A stretch of DNA of 64,000 nucleotides, taken from positions 1 through 64,000 of the forward strand of contig NZ_GL890930.1 in assembly GCF_000211815.1 (NCBI RefSeq), in the 5' to 3' direction. Below the pieces are notes generated by a model. It was not told the DNA's origin, ran no database searches, and saw only the letters and a list, made by a program, of their open reading frames with translations. The position numbers were made by a program, and so were the translations under genes. Below are positions 54,254 to 63,204 of the stretch, one piece after another; the first letter of the stretch is position 1; each line of letters opens with the position of its first letter. This DNA comes from Moorena producens 3L. Its GTDB lineage: Bacteria; Cyanobacteriota; Cyanobacteriia; Cyanobacteriales; Coleofasciculaceae.

Positions 54254-54967
54254 ATGATGGGTGGTAATCGCAACACATCTGATGCCCAACTCAAGTTTCT
54301 GTTACAGGTACTACAAGCAAGCGCAGACAGTAATGGTGACGCCCAGATAGTTTACCCATTACTGCAAGCAAATACAGACAAAATTAATCCTAGATTAGCA
54401 GAATTATTGCGGGATTGGGCAACAACTAAGCTGGCAGAAGCGGAAGCAGATGAAGCGGAATACCTAGCAGCAGTTATTGTTGAATTTAGCAATCTAATTC
54501 AGCAATTATCCTTAGGTGATAAAGCCAGCAATAGTTCAATTGCCATCACTGGCTATGAAGTGGCACTAACTGTTATCACCCGTGAAGCTTTTCCCGAACA
54601 ATGGGCAATGACTCAAAACAATCTCGGTATTGCTTACTCTGACAGAATCACAGGGGAGAAAGCACAAAACCTAGAAGATGCCATCGCTTGCTACCAATTG
54701 GCTTTAGCCGTTTACACCCGTGAAGCTTTTCCGGAACAATGGGCAATGGCTCAATTCAATCTCGGTCGTGCTTACGGTAAAAGAATCACAGGTCAGAAGG
54801 CACAAAACCTAGAAAATGCCATCGCTTGCTACCAATTGGCTTTAGCCGTTTACACCCGTGATGCTTTTCCTGTTGATTGGGCATCGACTCAAAAAAATCT
54901 CGGTCGTGCTTACTATTACAGAATCACAGGTCAGAAAAGACAGAATATTGAACAAGCGTTCGCGTAG
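54254..54967 (+). CDS. TPR protein, open part up to the first in-frame TAG
   Basis: The 237-residue open part has a helical N-terminal region (1-95) and then 46-residue TPR units of the form REAFPEQWAMTQNNLGIAY..., ending at TAG 54965-54967. The units resemble the TPRs of cyanobacterial CHAT or signalling proteins. The frame continues past the stop (next entry). If the TAG is a real stop, the product is a short TPR protein with about three units. Confidence 0.7.
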   Translation: MMGGNRNTSDAQLKFLLQVLQASADSNGDAQIVYPLLQANTDKINPRLAELLRDWATTKLAEAEADEAEYLAAVIVEFSNLIQQLSLGDKASNSSIAITGYEVALTVITREAFPEQWAMTQNNLGIAYSDRITGEKAQNLEDAIACYQLALAVYTREAFPEQWAMAQFNLGRAYGKRITGQKAQNLENAIACYQLALAVYTRDAFPVDWASTQKNLGRAYYYRITGQKRQNIEQAFA

Positions 54968-55930
54968 CGTGACCTACGGTCAATCGCTTGCTACCAATTG
55001 GCTTTAGCCGTTTACACCCGTGATGCTTTTCCTATTGATTGGGCATCGACTCAATTCAATCTCGGTATTACTTACCGTAACCGAATCAAAGGTCAGAAAA
55101 TACAGAATATTGAAAAAGCGTTCGCGTAGCGTGACCTACGGTCAATCGCTTGCTACCAATTGGCTTTAGAAGTACGCACCAGTCAAGCATTTCCCGAAAA
55201 ATGGGCATCGACTCAAAACAATCTCGGTAATGCTTACTATGAAAGAATTAAAGGTCCCAAAGCACAAAACCTAGAAGATGCGTTCGCGTAGCGTGACCTA
55301 CGGTCAATCGCTTGTTACCAATTGGCTTTAGCCGTTTACACCCGTGAAGCTTTTCCCGAACAATGGGCAATGGCTCAATTCAATCTCGGTCGTGCTTACG
55401 TTAACAGAATCACAGGTCAGAAGGCACAAAACCAAGAAAATGCCATCGCTTGCTACCAATTGGCAAAAGAAGTTTACACCCGTGAAGCTTTTCCTGTTGA
55501 TTGGGCATCGACTCAAAAAAATCTCGGTAGTGCTTACCGTAACCGCATCACAGGTCAGAAAGCACAAAACCTAGAAAAAGCGTTCGCGTAGCGTGACCTA
55601 CGGTCAATCGCTTGCTACCAATTGGCTTTAGAAGTACACACCCGTGAAGCTTTTCCTATTGATTGGGCATCGACTCAATTCAATCTCGGTATTACTTACC
55701 GTAACCGAATCAAAGGTCAGAAAATACAGAATATTGAAAAAGCGTTCGCGTAGCGTGACCTACGGTCAATCCCTTGCTACCAATTGGCTTTAGAAGTACG
55801 CACCAGTCAAGCATTTCCCGAAAAATGGGCATCGACTCAAAACAATCTCGGTAATGCTTACTATGAAAGAATTAAAGGTCCCAAAGCACAAAACCTAGAA
55901 GATGCGTTCGCGTAGCGTGACCTACGGTCA
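54959..55930. repeat. Six copies of a 24-bp HIP1-site insertion
   Basis: Copies at 54959-54982, 55121-55144, 55283-55306, 55583-55606, 55745-55768 and 55907-55930 start TTCGCGTAGCG and end GGTCA. They sit between GCG and ATCGC, that is, in a GCGATCGC (HIP1) site; uninterrupted units have GCCATCGC there. TGACC/GGTCA can pair inside. Related pieces occur at about 12490, 27745 and 42255. They resemble the small dispersed repeats described in Nostoc. Confidence 0.9.
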
Positions 55931-56146
55931 ATCGCTTGTTACCAAGAGGCTCTTACAGTTAGAACCTTTGAGGATTTTCCTGAAGATTGGGCAGATACAA
56001 AATATAATCTCAGTATTGCTTACCGTAACCGCATCAAAGGTGAGAAAGCACAGAATCTTGAACTTGCCAACGCTTATTTCCAAGAAGCTCTGAAAGTTAG
56101 AACCTTTGAGGATTCTACCCAAGATTGAGCAATGACGCAATAGTAA

Positions 56147-56600
56147 GTAGGGTGGGCAAAAACCCTTTGGTTGTTTTAACAATTCTAGATAATATCACTT
56201 TGCCCACCCTACGCAACTTATTTTAGGGTGGGCAAAAAGCCGTTGATTCTTTGTAAGCTTGTAGGGTGGGCAAAAACCCTTTGGTTCTTTGAAAAATTCT
56301 AGATAATATCATTTTGCCCACCCTACGCACTGTTCTAAGATTCAAAATGCTGAAAACCCCTTTAATAAGCTTGTAGGGTGGGCAAAAACCCTTTGGTTCT
56401 TTGAAAAATTCTAGATAATATCATTTTGCCCACCCTACGCACTGTTCTAAGATTCAAAATGCTGAAAACCCCTTTAATAAGCTTGTAGGGTGGGCAAAAA
56501 CCCTTTGGTTCTTTGAAAAATTCTAGATAATATCATTTTGCCCACCCTACGCACTGTTCTAAGATTCAAAATGCTGAAAACCCCTTTAATAAGGGCTTTC
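56147..56600. repeat. GTAGGGTGGGCAAAA hairpins with a 112-bp tandem array
   Basis: A first hairpin (56147-56213), a half copy (about 56224-56258), then three copies in a 112-bp period starting at 56261, 56373 and 56485. Each has GTAGGGTGGGCAAAA and TTTTGCCCACCCTAC arms plus a GATTCAAAATGCTGAAAAC spacer. They follow the TPR stop by 18 bp. Confidence 0.9.
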
Positions 56601-56706
56601 AGCTTCATTTTCGTATTTTGAGCTTTATAGCGCTACGGGCAAGTCAGCAAGGTTCTTGGGTCAGAAGTCAAAAGTAAGCGATTACTTACGTTTTGGAGTT
56701 TAGGAG

Positions 56707-56850
56707 CGATGCAGAGGTGCGACCCGTGGCGAATTTAATTCGCCAACGGAAAGCGCACCTAAGCGGTCTTGGGGAGGCAGCGCGGTCTTGGGGGTTCCCC
56801 CCATGAGCGACTGCCGTGGTTTCCCCCACTCGCTATTGCATCAAGACAAT
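56707..56850. repeat. GATGCAG...TGCATCAAGAC element with a nested palindrome
   Basis: The outer element begins GCGATGCAG and ends TTGCATCAAGACAA. A 44-bp-family palindrome (56716-56759) is inserted after GATGCAG, and a GCGGTCTTGGGG unit is duplicated. Compare the simple form at 53463-53517. Confidence 0.8.
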
Positions 56851-56908
56851 GTCAAACATCTGAATGCGTAGTGCTATAACGTTTATTCATGCCCACCTAA
56901 TTATTCTT

Positions 56909-57346
56909 TCAGTTTTGTTTGATGAAGTCTCCTGATAAAGCTTTTTCCGTTGCCCTTCCGTTATTATAAAACGCATATCCTCCGTTCAGTTTCAATACAG
57001 AATAATCGGGTTGCTCGGTACTTCCAGCAAAAGCTTCTGCAATTGAAAAATTCCGTGGTTTATTTCGAAGATTGCCTCGCACGGTCATTGTTATATATGG
57101 TGCTGGTGGTCTTTGCGTATAACGGAAAGTACCATCAATTTCTTCAAATTTATATCCATTTCTGTCGATAAACTGCTCCATGCCACCCTTAAATGTCCCA
57201 TTGCTTTCATCAGCATCTTTAATGACCAAGATTGTGCCTGTCTCTCTAGATAAATAGGTTCCGTCCAAGTTATGTGCCAGTGCGATGGCAGAATTACTGA
57301 ACAGAAAGAAGACCCCTGCTACTAGAGCTAACAGTACCCGTTTCAT
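56909..57346 (-). CDS. Secreted protein of unknown function
   Basis: I start at ATG 57346 (MKRVLLALVAGVFFLF), preceded by AAGGGA; an ATG 24 bp upstream is possible. Residues 1-24 form a signal peptide cut near ALA-HNL. The mature part of about 120 residues is beta-rich (LDGTYLSRETGTILVIKDADESNG, YITMTVRGNLRN) and begins like an avidin- or lipocalin-type barrel, but I would not name it. No cysteine. Monocistronic. Confidence 0.6.
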   Translation of the reverse strand: MKRVLLALVAGVFFLFSNSAIALAHNLDGTYLSRETGTILVIKDADESNGTFKGGMEQFIDRNGYKFEEIDGTFRYTQRPPAPYITMTVRGNLRNKPRNFSIAEAFAGSTEQPDYSVLKLNGGYAFYNNGRATEKALSGDFIKQN

Positions 57347-57370
57347 TTTCCCTTGAATCTCGTTGTTCAT

Positions 57371-57960
57371 TTTCTTTGTTTTTGCCTTTATTTTGCCTTT
57401 ATTTATTGGACTTTGGAGTAAATATTTGAAATACAGATTAATCTTGAAACAAATTGATTTTCCTGAGACTGAACTGTATTCCCTTTAATTATTATCTATA
57501 CCTTGATGAAAAAACAATCTATAAACCTCATATAAAACCTCATATATAGCGGTTTTTAATTTGGTGAGGTACAGAGTTTCTGGTTTTAGGGAACAGGGAA
57601 CAGGGAACAGGGAACAGGGAAGAGAGAAGAGGGAACAGGGAACAGGGAAGAGAGAAGAGGGAACAGGGAACAGGGAACAGGCAAGAGAGAAGAGGGAACA
57701 GGGCAAAAATTATGTGTACCTCATAGCTATGATAAACGCTATCAAACCTCATATCAAACTTCATATCAAACCTCATAAACCTCATATCAAACCTCATAAA
57801 CCTCATATAAAACCTCATAAAACTCATATAAAACCTCATAAACAGGGTAAACGCCTCTAATTATGTATCAAAAATTACAGTTAAAAAGTAAACAATAGTA
57901 TCAAAAATCTCTAATCACCCGGTTGATTATCAATAAGCCCAAAACATTGCTCAATTATTG
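57371..57960. repeat. Heptamer and AT-rich satellite repeats
   Basis: AGGGAAC/AGAGAAG units at about 57588-57705, then ATAAACCTCATATCAAACCTC-like repeats at about 57743-57842. Frames on either strand here are repeat products. Confidence 0.85.
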
Positions 57961-58100
57961 GCGTTGCTGGAAGGGGCATCTTGTGTGGAACTGGCATCTT
58001 GCCAGTTTCATGCTTATTTTCGGGCGGCCAGGATGCCCACTCTATATTTTCGGGCGGGCAGGATGCCCACTCTATTCCTATTCAGCGCGAAGATTCAGCC
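57958..58100. repeat. GGCATCTTG...CAGGATGCCC element
   Basis: It contains TGGAACTGGCATCTTGCCAG, CATGCTTATTTTCG and two GGGCGG(C/G)CAGGATGCCCACTCTA units. A relative with the same order is at about 33430-33590. Confidence 0.8.
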
Positions 58101-58117
58101 CATCTTACCCAACTGCT

Positions 58118-58948
58118 GGTGGGCAAAAACCCTTTGGTGCTTTTGACAATTATAGAACCTATAATTTTGCCCACCCTACTAAATAATTGGTGGGCAAAAA
58201 CCCTTTGGTGCTTGTCACAATTATAGAACCTAGAATTTTGCCCACCCTACGCACTGGTGGGCAAAAATTATTTGGTTCTTGTCACAATTATAGAACCTAG
58301 AATTTTGCCCACCCTACTTAATAATTGGTGGGCAAAAACCCTTTGGTGCTTTTAACAATTCTAGAACCTAGAATTTTGCCCACCCTACTAAATAATTGGT
58401 GGGCAAAAACCCTTTGGTGCTTTTAACAATTCTAGAACCTAGAATTTTGCCCACCCTACTAAATAATTGGTGGACAAAAACCCTTTGGTGCTTTTAACAA
58501 TTCTAGAACCTAGAATTTTGCCCACCCTACTAAATAATTGGTGGGCAAAAACCCTTTGGTGCTTGTAATAATTCTAGAACCTAGAATTTTGCCCACCCTA
58601 CTAAATAATTGGTGGGCAAAAACCCTTTGGTGCTTTTAACAATTCTAGAACCTAGAATTTTGCCCACCCTACTAAATAATTGGTGGGCAAAAACCCTTTG
58701 GTGCTTGTAATAATTCTAGAACCTAGAATTTTGCCCACCCTACGCACTGGTGGGCAAAAACCCTTTGGTGCTTGTAACAATTCTAGATCATAGAATTTTG
58801 CCCACCCTACTAAATAATTGGTGGGCAAAAACCCTTTGGTGCTTGTAACAATTCTAGATCATAGAATTTTGCCCACCCTACGCACTGGTGGGCAAAAACC
58901 CTTTGGTGCTTGTAACAATTCTAGATCATAGAATTTTGCCCACCCTAC
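58118..58948. repeat. Array of 12 hairpin repeats
   Basis: Units start at 58118, 58189, 58256, 58327, 58398, 58469, 58540, 58611, 58682, 58749, 58820 and 58887. Each has GGTGGGCAAAAACCC and TTTTGCCCACC arms around TTCTAGAACCTAG-like centres. Linkers are either TACTAAATAATT or TACGCACT, giving periods of about 71 and 67 bp. The linkers repeat, so this is not a CRISPR array. Confidence 0.95.
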
Positions 58949-58977
58949 ACAACTCTATTTTGCTGTTTGACCCGGTC

Positions 58978-59122
58978 GTGCGTTACGGGGCGGACTATCT
59001 CAACCCTGGCTACCGTAAAAATTAGGTCAAGTCCGCCCCTAACGCACCCTACTCCCTACTGGTGGGCAAAAACCCTTTGGTGCTTGTAATAATTCTAGAT
59101 CATAGAATTTTGCCCACCCTAC
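58978..59122. repeat. GTGCGTTACGGGGCGGACT palindrome and a 13th hairpin unit
   Basis: GTGCGTTACGGGGCGGACT (58978-58996) and AGTCCGCCCCTAACGCAC (about 59030-59047) are inverted arms of a separate element placed between the array and a last array unit at 59061-59122. The last unit ends 4 bp before the helicase stop. Confidence 0.85.
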
Positions 59123-59126
59123 AAAA

Positions 59127-62100
59127 TTAATCATCAATAACCGCACTCCGGTCAAGCAAAACCAAATCGCGCAATTGTTCCGTATTCATTTCCGTCAACC
59201 AATCTTCTCCTGCATCTACAGTTTGTTCCGCTAACTGTTTCTTACTTTCAATAATGTCATTAATTTTTTCTTCCACAGTGCCAGTACAGATAAACTTATG
59301 GACTTGAACATTGCGTTTTTGACCAATCCGAAAGACGCGGTCAGTAGCTTGATTTTCCACGGCTGGATTCCACCAGCGGTCTACATGAAACACATGATTA
59401 GCTCTCGTTAAATTCAATCCCGTGCCACCAGCTTTCAGAGACAGAATAAATATCGATGGACCATCGGGGTCATTCTGGAACCGATCAATCATTTCCTCCC
59501 GTTGTTTCTTACGAGTTGCGCCATAGAGGAATAAAACTTCCTTGCCGAATTTTTGCTCTAAATAGGGTTTCAGCAATTTCCCCCATTCCGAAAATTGGGT
59601 AAAAATTAAGCCACGGTCTCCCTCAGAAATCGCCTCTTCTAACATTTCTTCCAACCGTCGTAACTTACCCGACTGCTGGCTAGACATTAACGAATTATCT
59701 CCCGTTTTACCCTTAGTCTTTTTCCCCTTACTCTCCAACAGTGCGGGATGATTACACAGTTGCTTGAGTCTCAACAATAAAGTCAAAATCATGCCCTTGC
59801 GCTTAATCCCCTCAGCTTCTTCAATTTGTGCTAAAGAATCATCCACCAACTGTTGATAAACCGTAGCTTGGGCTGCGGAAAGACCACAAAAAACATTCAT
59901 TTCCTGCTTTTCGGGCAAATCTTGAATAATAGACTTATCGGTTTTGAGGCGACGGAGGATAAAGGGTTGCACTAGCGATCGCATGGTCTGCAAGGAATCC
60001 CGGTCGCCAAATTTCTCAATCGGTACCGCAAATCGACGTTGGAAGAATTGGCGATCGCCTAAATACCCAGGATTGAGAAAATCGATAATTGACCACAATT
60101 CCGACAACCGATTTTCCACGGGAGTACCGGTTAAGGCAATCCGAAAGGTAGTGGAAAGTTGCTTCACGGCTTGGGATTGCTTAGCGCTAGGATTCTTAAT
60201 ATTCTGAGCTTCATCCAGCACCACCCCCTGCCATTCCACCCCATCCAGGGTAGTCGCATCCCGATGTACTAAGGAATAACTGGTAATGATCACCTGCTTA
60301 GTCTTAACTGCCTTAGCAAAGGCTTTCCCTTTAGAGCGTTTATCCCCGTGATGGACAATAGTTTTCAGGGATGGCGCAAATTTCTTTACTTCCCGTTCCC
60401 AGTTTCCTAGCACAGAAGTCGGACATACCACTAAGCAAGGCCCATTCAGGGTACCTTCTTCCTGAAGATGCAACAGAAACGCAATCAGTTGTGCCGTCTT
60501 ACCAAGGCCCATATCATCCGCCAGACAAGCACCCAAACCCCAACGTTCCAGAAACGCCAGCCAGCCCATCCCTCTAGCTTGATAGGGTCGCAATTGCCCC
60601 TGAAAACTAGCTGGTTGAGGAATCGGCTCCAGGGATTGATTCCCCTGTAAATTAGTAATTAACTCTTGCAGAGCTCCCGATGCTTCAAACTTCACTACCG
60701 GTAGTTTTGCCAAGGTATTATTATCACCAGTAGTGATCCGCAAAGCATCCTCTACGGAAAGAGTCATGTTATCGGTCGAACCCTTAAACATCTCTTGAGC
60801 TGCCCGGACATCAGAGGGTTGTAACGCCATCCATTCCCCATCCACCTCCACTAGGGGTGATTTCAGTGCCATCAAGCGATTAAACTCCCGCTTCGAGATG
60901 GTTTTATCTCCAATCGCCAGTTGCCACTTAAACTTCAGTAAGCTTTGGAGTCCTAACCGTTGATTCTTCTTTTGTGGTGGCACTTCCGCCAGAAGACTAA
61001 TTCCCAAGCGTTTGGCTCCCGTGCCTGGTTTCAATCCTGGTGGTAAGACAATACCCAAGCCATTGTTTTGCAACCGCCATGCACTAGCCCTAATGAACTC
61101 ATACACATCTACTATGGTTAGCTCACAAAACTCAGGACGGGGTTGGTGTAAGCTCGGCTCGATGGGAGGATAGAGTCGAGTCGCTAATCCTAACCCTTTC
61201 AGGAACGTTTCCTGAGGTTGTTCAATGCTTCGCTGCTTAATCTCCAACCGCTCTCCTGAGTAATTCCAGATCGTCTCAGCATCCACCACCAGGTCTGGGT
61301 CATCAACCGCTTGTAAGCCATAGGCCAAGCTCCAATTCTCTTGGTCAGAGGTAGGAGGCTTCAGGATAAAACAAGTACGAAACAGATTTTGCCTCAACCT
61401 CTTGGACGTCGGTGTCACTAAATTCTGTTGCACCGGAGTGTTCCAAGTAGACAGTGCTGCCGCTAATCGACCTAGGGTTGTTGACTCTAGCCCTAGGGTT
61501 TCTGAATTAGAAGACAAATTAGAAGAAAGCGATCGCAACCATTCCACCATCGGTGATTCTACTACTGGCACCGACTCACCCTTGACAAAATCCCGCACCT
61601 GTGTATTAACCACACTACTCAAGAATCCCAATAGCAATTCCTGAGCCTTAACCAAATCCGTTGTAGCTTGAAGGGTCAACTGTGGAGAACTAACCTGTTG
61701 TGGATAAGCACAGCAAGCCGAGGGCATGAGCTTGATATACTTTTCTAGACGGACTTGATCGGTAGTACTATCAAGCAGAGGTTGCCAGAAAGCCCTTACC
61801 TTACCATCAGGCAATCGGTACAGTCCTGGTAAAAACTTACCCCGATTCAGCAGATCCAAGCTCCAGCGCATCACCTGAGACCAAAAACGCAACTCCCCTC
61901 CCAGGTAAGCGTCTGAGCCTTCAAAAGAGCCCAGGGGTAAGGCTTCCAGGAATCTTACCCCTGCCATCGGTTCCAGACTTACCCCTTGCACTTGCCATGG
62001 TTGTAATTCCCACTGACCAGCCTCTGCACTATCCTCTGCACTATCTAACAACATTTTGCTAGACAGCACTGGATAAGCTGGTTCACCTTTGGATGATGGT

Positions 62101-62387
62101 TCAGTAGGTAAGAGAACAATTTGAGACTGCCAGCGAACCTGATGCTGTTGAGCTGCACGCTTACGACTAGCTGAACTGGTCTTCTCAGACACCTCTAAAA
62201 ATTGACCGATGGACAGACGATGAGAATCTAAAAAAGACGTCAATTCTTCCTCAGTCATGGCAAACGGGTGACATGACATATCATTGGCAGTTGTTGATAT
62301 CTGCGCCTTTGTGCGCCAGGTTTCTCCCCAAATAAATAGATGACCATTAGTTTCCCCAGATATCCAACTGCCATGTAACGTTGCCAT
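59127..62387 (-). CDS. SNF2/RapA-family DEAD/H-box helicase
   Basis: The 1086-residue protein has an N-terminal SNF2-associated region (about 1-560) and a C-terminal SNF2 ATPase: Q-like GMGWLAFLERWG, Walker A DDMGLGKT (about 630), DEAQNIKNP (about 727), LTGTPVENRLSELWSI, and the helicase C half with LIFTQFSEWGKLL and LNLTRANHVFHVDRWWNPAVENQATDRVFRIGQ. These ATPases translocate on duplex DNA and remodel protein-DNA complexes. In cyanobacteria it is often beside a SWIM zinc-finger gene; here that gene is at 39302-40165. Confidence 0.93.
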   Translation of the reverse strand: MATLHGSWISGETNGHLFIWGETWRTKAQISTTANDMSCHPFAMTEEELTSFLDSHRLSIGQFLEVSEKTSSASRKRAAQQHQVRWQSQIVLLPTEPSSKGEPAYPVLSSKMLLDSAEDSAEAGQWELQPWQVQGVSLEPMAGVRFLEALPLGSFEGSDAYLGGELRFWSQVMRWSLDLLNRGKFLPGLYRLPDGKVRAFWQPLLDSTTDQVRLEKYIKLMPSACCAYPQQVSSPQLTLQATTDLVKAQELLLGFLSSVVNTQVRDFVKGESVPVVESPMVEWLRSLSSNLSSNSETLGLESTTLGRLAAALSTWNTPVQQNLVTPTSKRLRQNLFRTCFILKPPTSDQENWSLAYGLQAVDDPDLVVDAETIWNYSGERLEIKQRSIEQPQETFLKGLGLATRLYPPIEPSLHQPRPEFCELTIVDVYEFIRASAWRLQNNGLGIVLPPGLKPGTGAKRLGISLLAEVPPQKKNQRLGLQSLLKFKWQLAIGDKTISKREFNRLMALKSPLVEVDGEWMALQPSDVRAAQEMFKGSTDNMTLSVEDALRITTGDNNTLAKLPVVKFEASGALQELITNLQGNQSLEPIPQPASFQGQLRPYQARGMGWLAFLERWGLGACLADDMGLGKTAQLIAFLLHLQEEGTLNGPCLVVCPTSVLGNWEREVKKFAPSLKTIVHHGDKRSKGKAFAKAVKTKQVIITSYSLVHRDATTLDGVEWQGVVLDEAQNIKNPSAKQSQAVKQLSTTFRIALTGTPVENRLSELWSIIDFLNPGYLGDRQFFQRRFAVPIEKFGDRDSLQTMRSLVQPFILRRLKTDKSIIQDLPEKQEMNVFCGLSAAQATVYQQLVDDSLAQIEEAEGIKRKGMILTLLLRLKQLCNHPALLESKGKKTKGKTGDNSLMSSQQSGKLRRLEEMLEEAISEGDRGLIFTQFSEWGKLLKPYLEQKFGKEVLFLYGATRKKQREEMIDRFQNDPDGPSIFILSLKAGGTGLNLTRANHVFHVDRWWNPAVENQATDRVFRIGQKRNVQVHKFICTGTVEEKINDIIESKKQLAEQTVDAGEDWLTEMNTEQLRDLVLLDRSAVIDD

Positions 62388-63204
62388 AATAATTTTTGTG
62401 TCTTTTTTTGTGATCTAGTCCAGGTTTTGTCGATCAAATTTGCTGAATTTATCCCTTAGGATTAACAGCTATAGTATCTGATTAATATTTATAACAAAGG
62501 GAATAGGGAGTAGGGAGTAGGGAGTAGGGAACAGGGAACAGGGAACAGGGAACAGAAATTATCATAATTCCTTGAGATTACTATATTAATTGAAGTAAGC
62601 AAACTTATTTTTTTAGCTGATTAGGGGAGATTATCTCCAGTTATTTCACCCATTACATAAAAAATCTTCGCTTATCAAAAAAACTTGATAGAGAATACCT
62701 TAATTCTATTTTGTAATAACAAAAAACGGTAAAACCTGAAGTAAAATCCATGGCTATTACTTAGAGTATTCAGTAGTCTTGAAACTCTAAAAGAACGCTG
62801 AATTTACTCCACCACAAATTTGGCCACTTTCAAAAAGAAAGCAACCGTAGGCCTAAAGCAGTTGACCCATTAGCCTAACACCATAAAAAAGTATAGCGTT
62901 TACTAGTCTAATCAGGTGCATATAAATTTTTTCATTGCTCCCGACTCCCGACTCCCAGGGAGTGCGCTTACAGTCGTCGAATTAAATTCGCCACGGGTCG
63001 CACCGCTCCCTATTGCCTATTGCCTATTGCCTATTGCCTATTGCCTATTGCCTATTGCCTATTGCCTATTGCCTATTGCCTATTGCCTATTGCCTACTCC
63101 CTACTCCCTACTCCCTTCCCTACTTACCACCCCCCCGAGTGATAAATGCTACGATTGCGACAGAACGAGAACAGTGATCAAACAAAGAAGGAAAAAGTAC
63201 CGAA
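62388..63204. repeat. Upstream region of pnp with heptamers and palindrome
   Basis: GGGAGTA/GGGAACA units at about 62502-62555, AT-rich spacer, a 44-bp-type palindrome at 62961-63004 and a long TATTGCC run at 63008-63095. The helicase promoter is presumably near 62400-62480, and the pnp promoter after 63110. Confidence 0.75.

Larger units (their letters stand above)
54254..56128 (+). pseudogene. Full TPR frame broken by six in-frame TAG codons
   Basis: A single frame of 625 codons runs from ATG 54254 to TGA 56126-56128, interrupted only by TAG at 54965, 55127, 55289, 55589, 55751 and 55913. Each TAG belongs to an identical 24-bp insertion, and the TPR pattern resumes in frame after each. Spacing of stops is 162 bp (46 + 8 codons) or 300 bp (with one clean unit). 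Segments around 55020-55310 and 55630-55930 are near-identical, so units were duplicated after insertion. No CHAT domain follows. Confidence 0.85.

Noticed and set aside
57485..57860. Frames on both strands across the heptamer and CATATAAAACCT repeats
   Set aside because: Low-complexity translations on both strands. No initiation signals.
58118..58948. CRISPR-like array with about 70-bp period
   Set aside because: Linkers are not unique: only two linker types recur, each unit is one long hairpin, and no cas gene is present.
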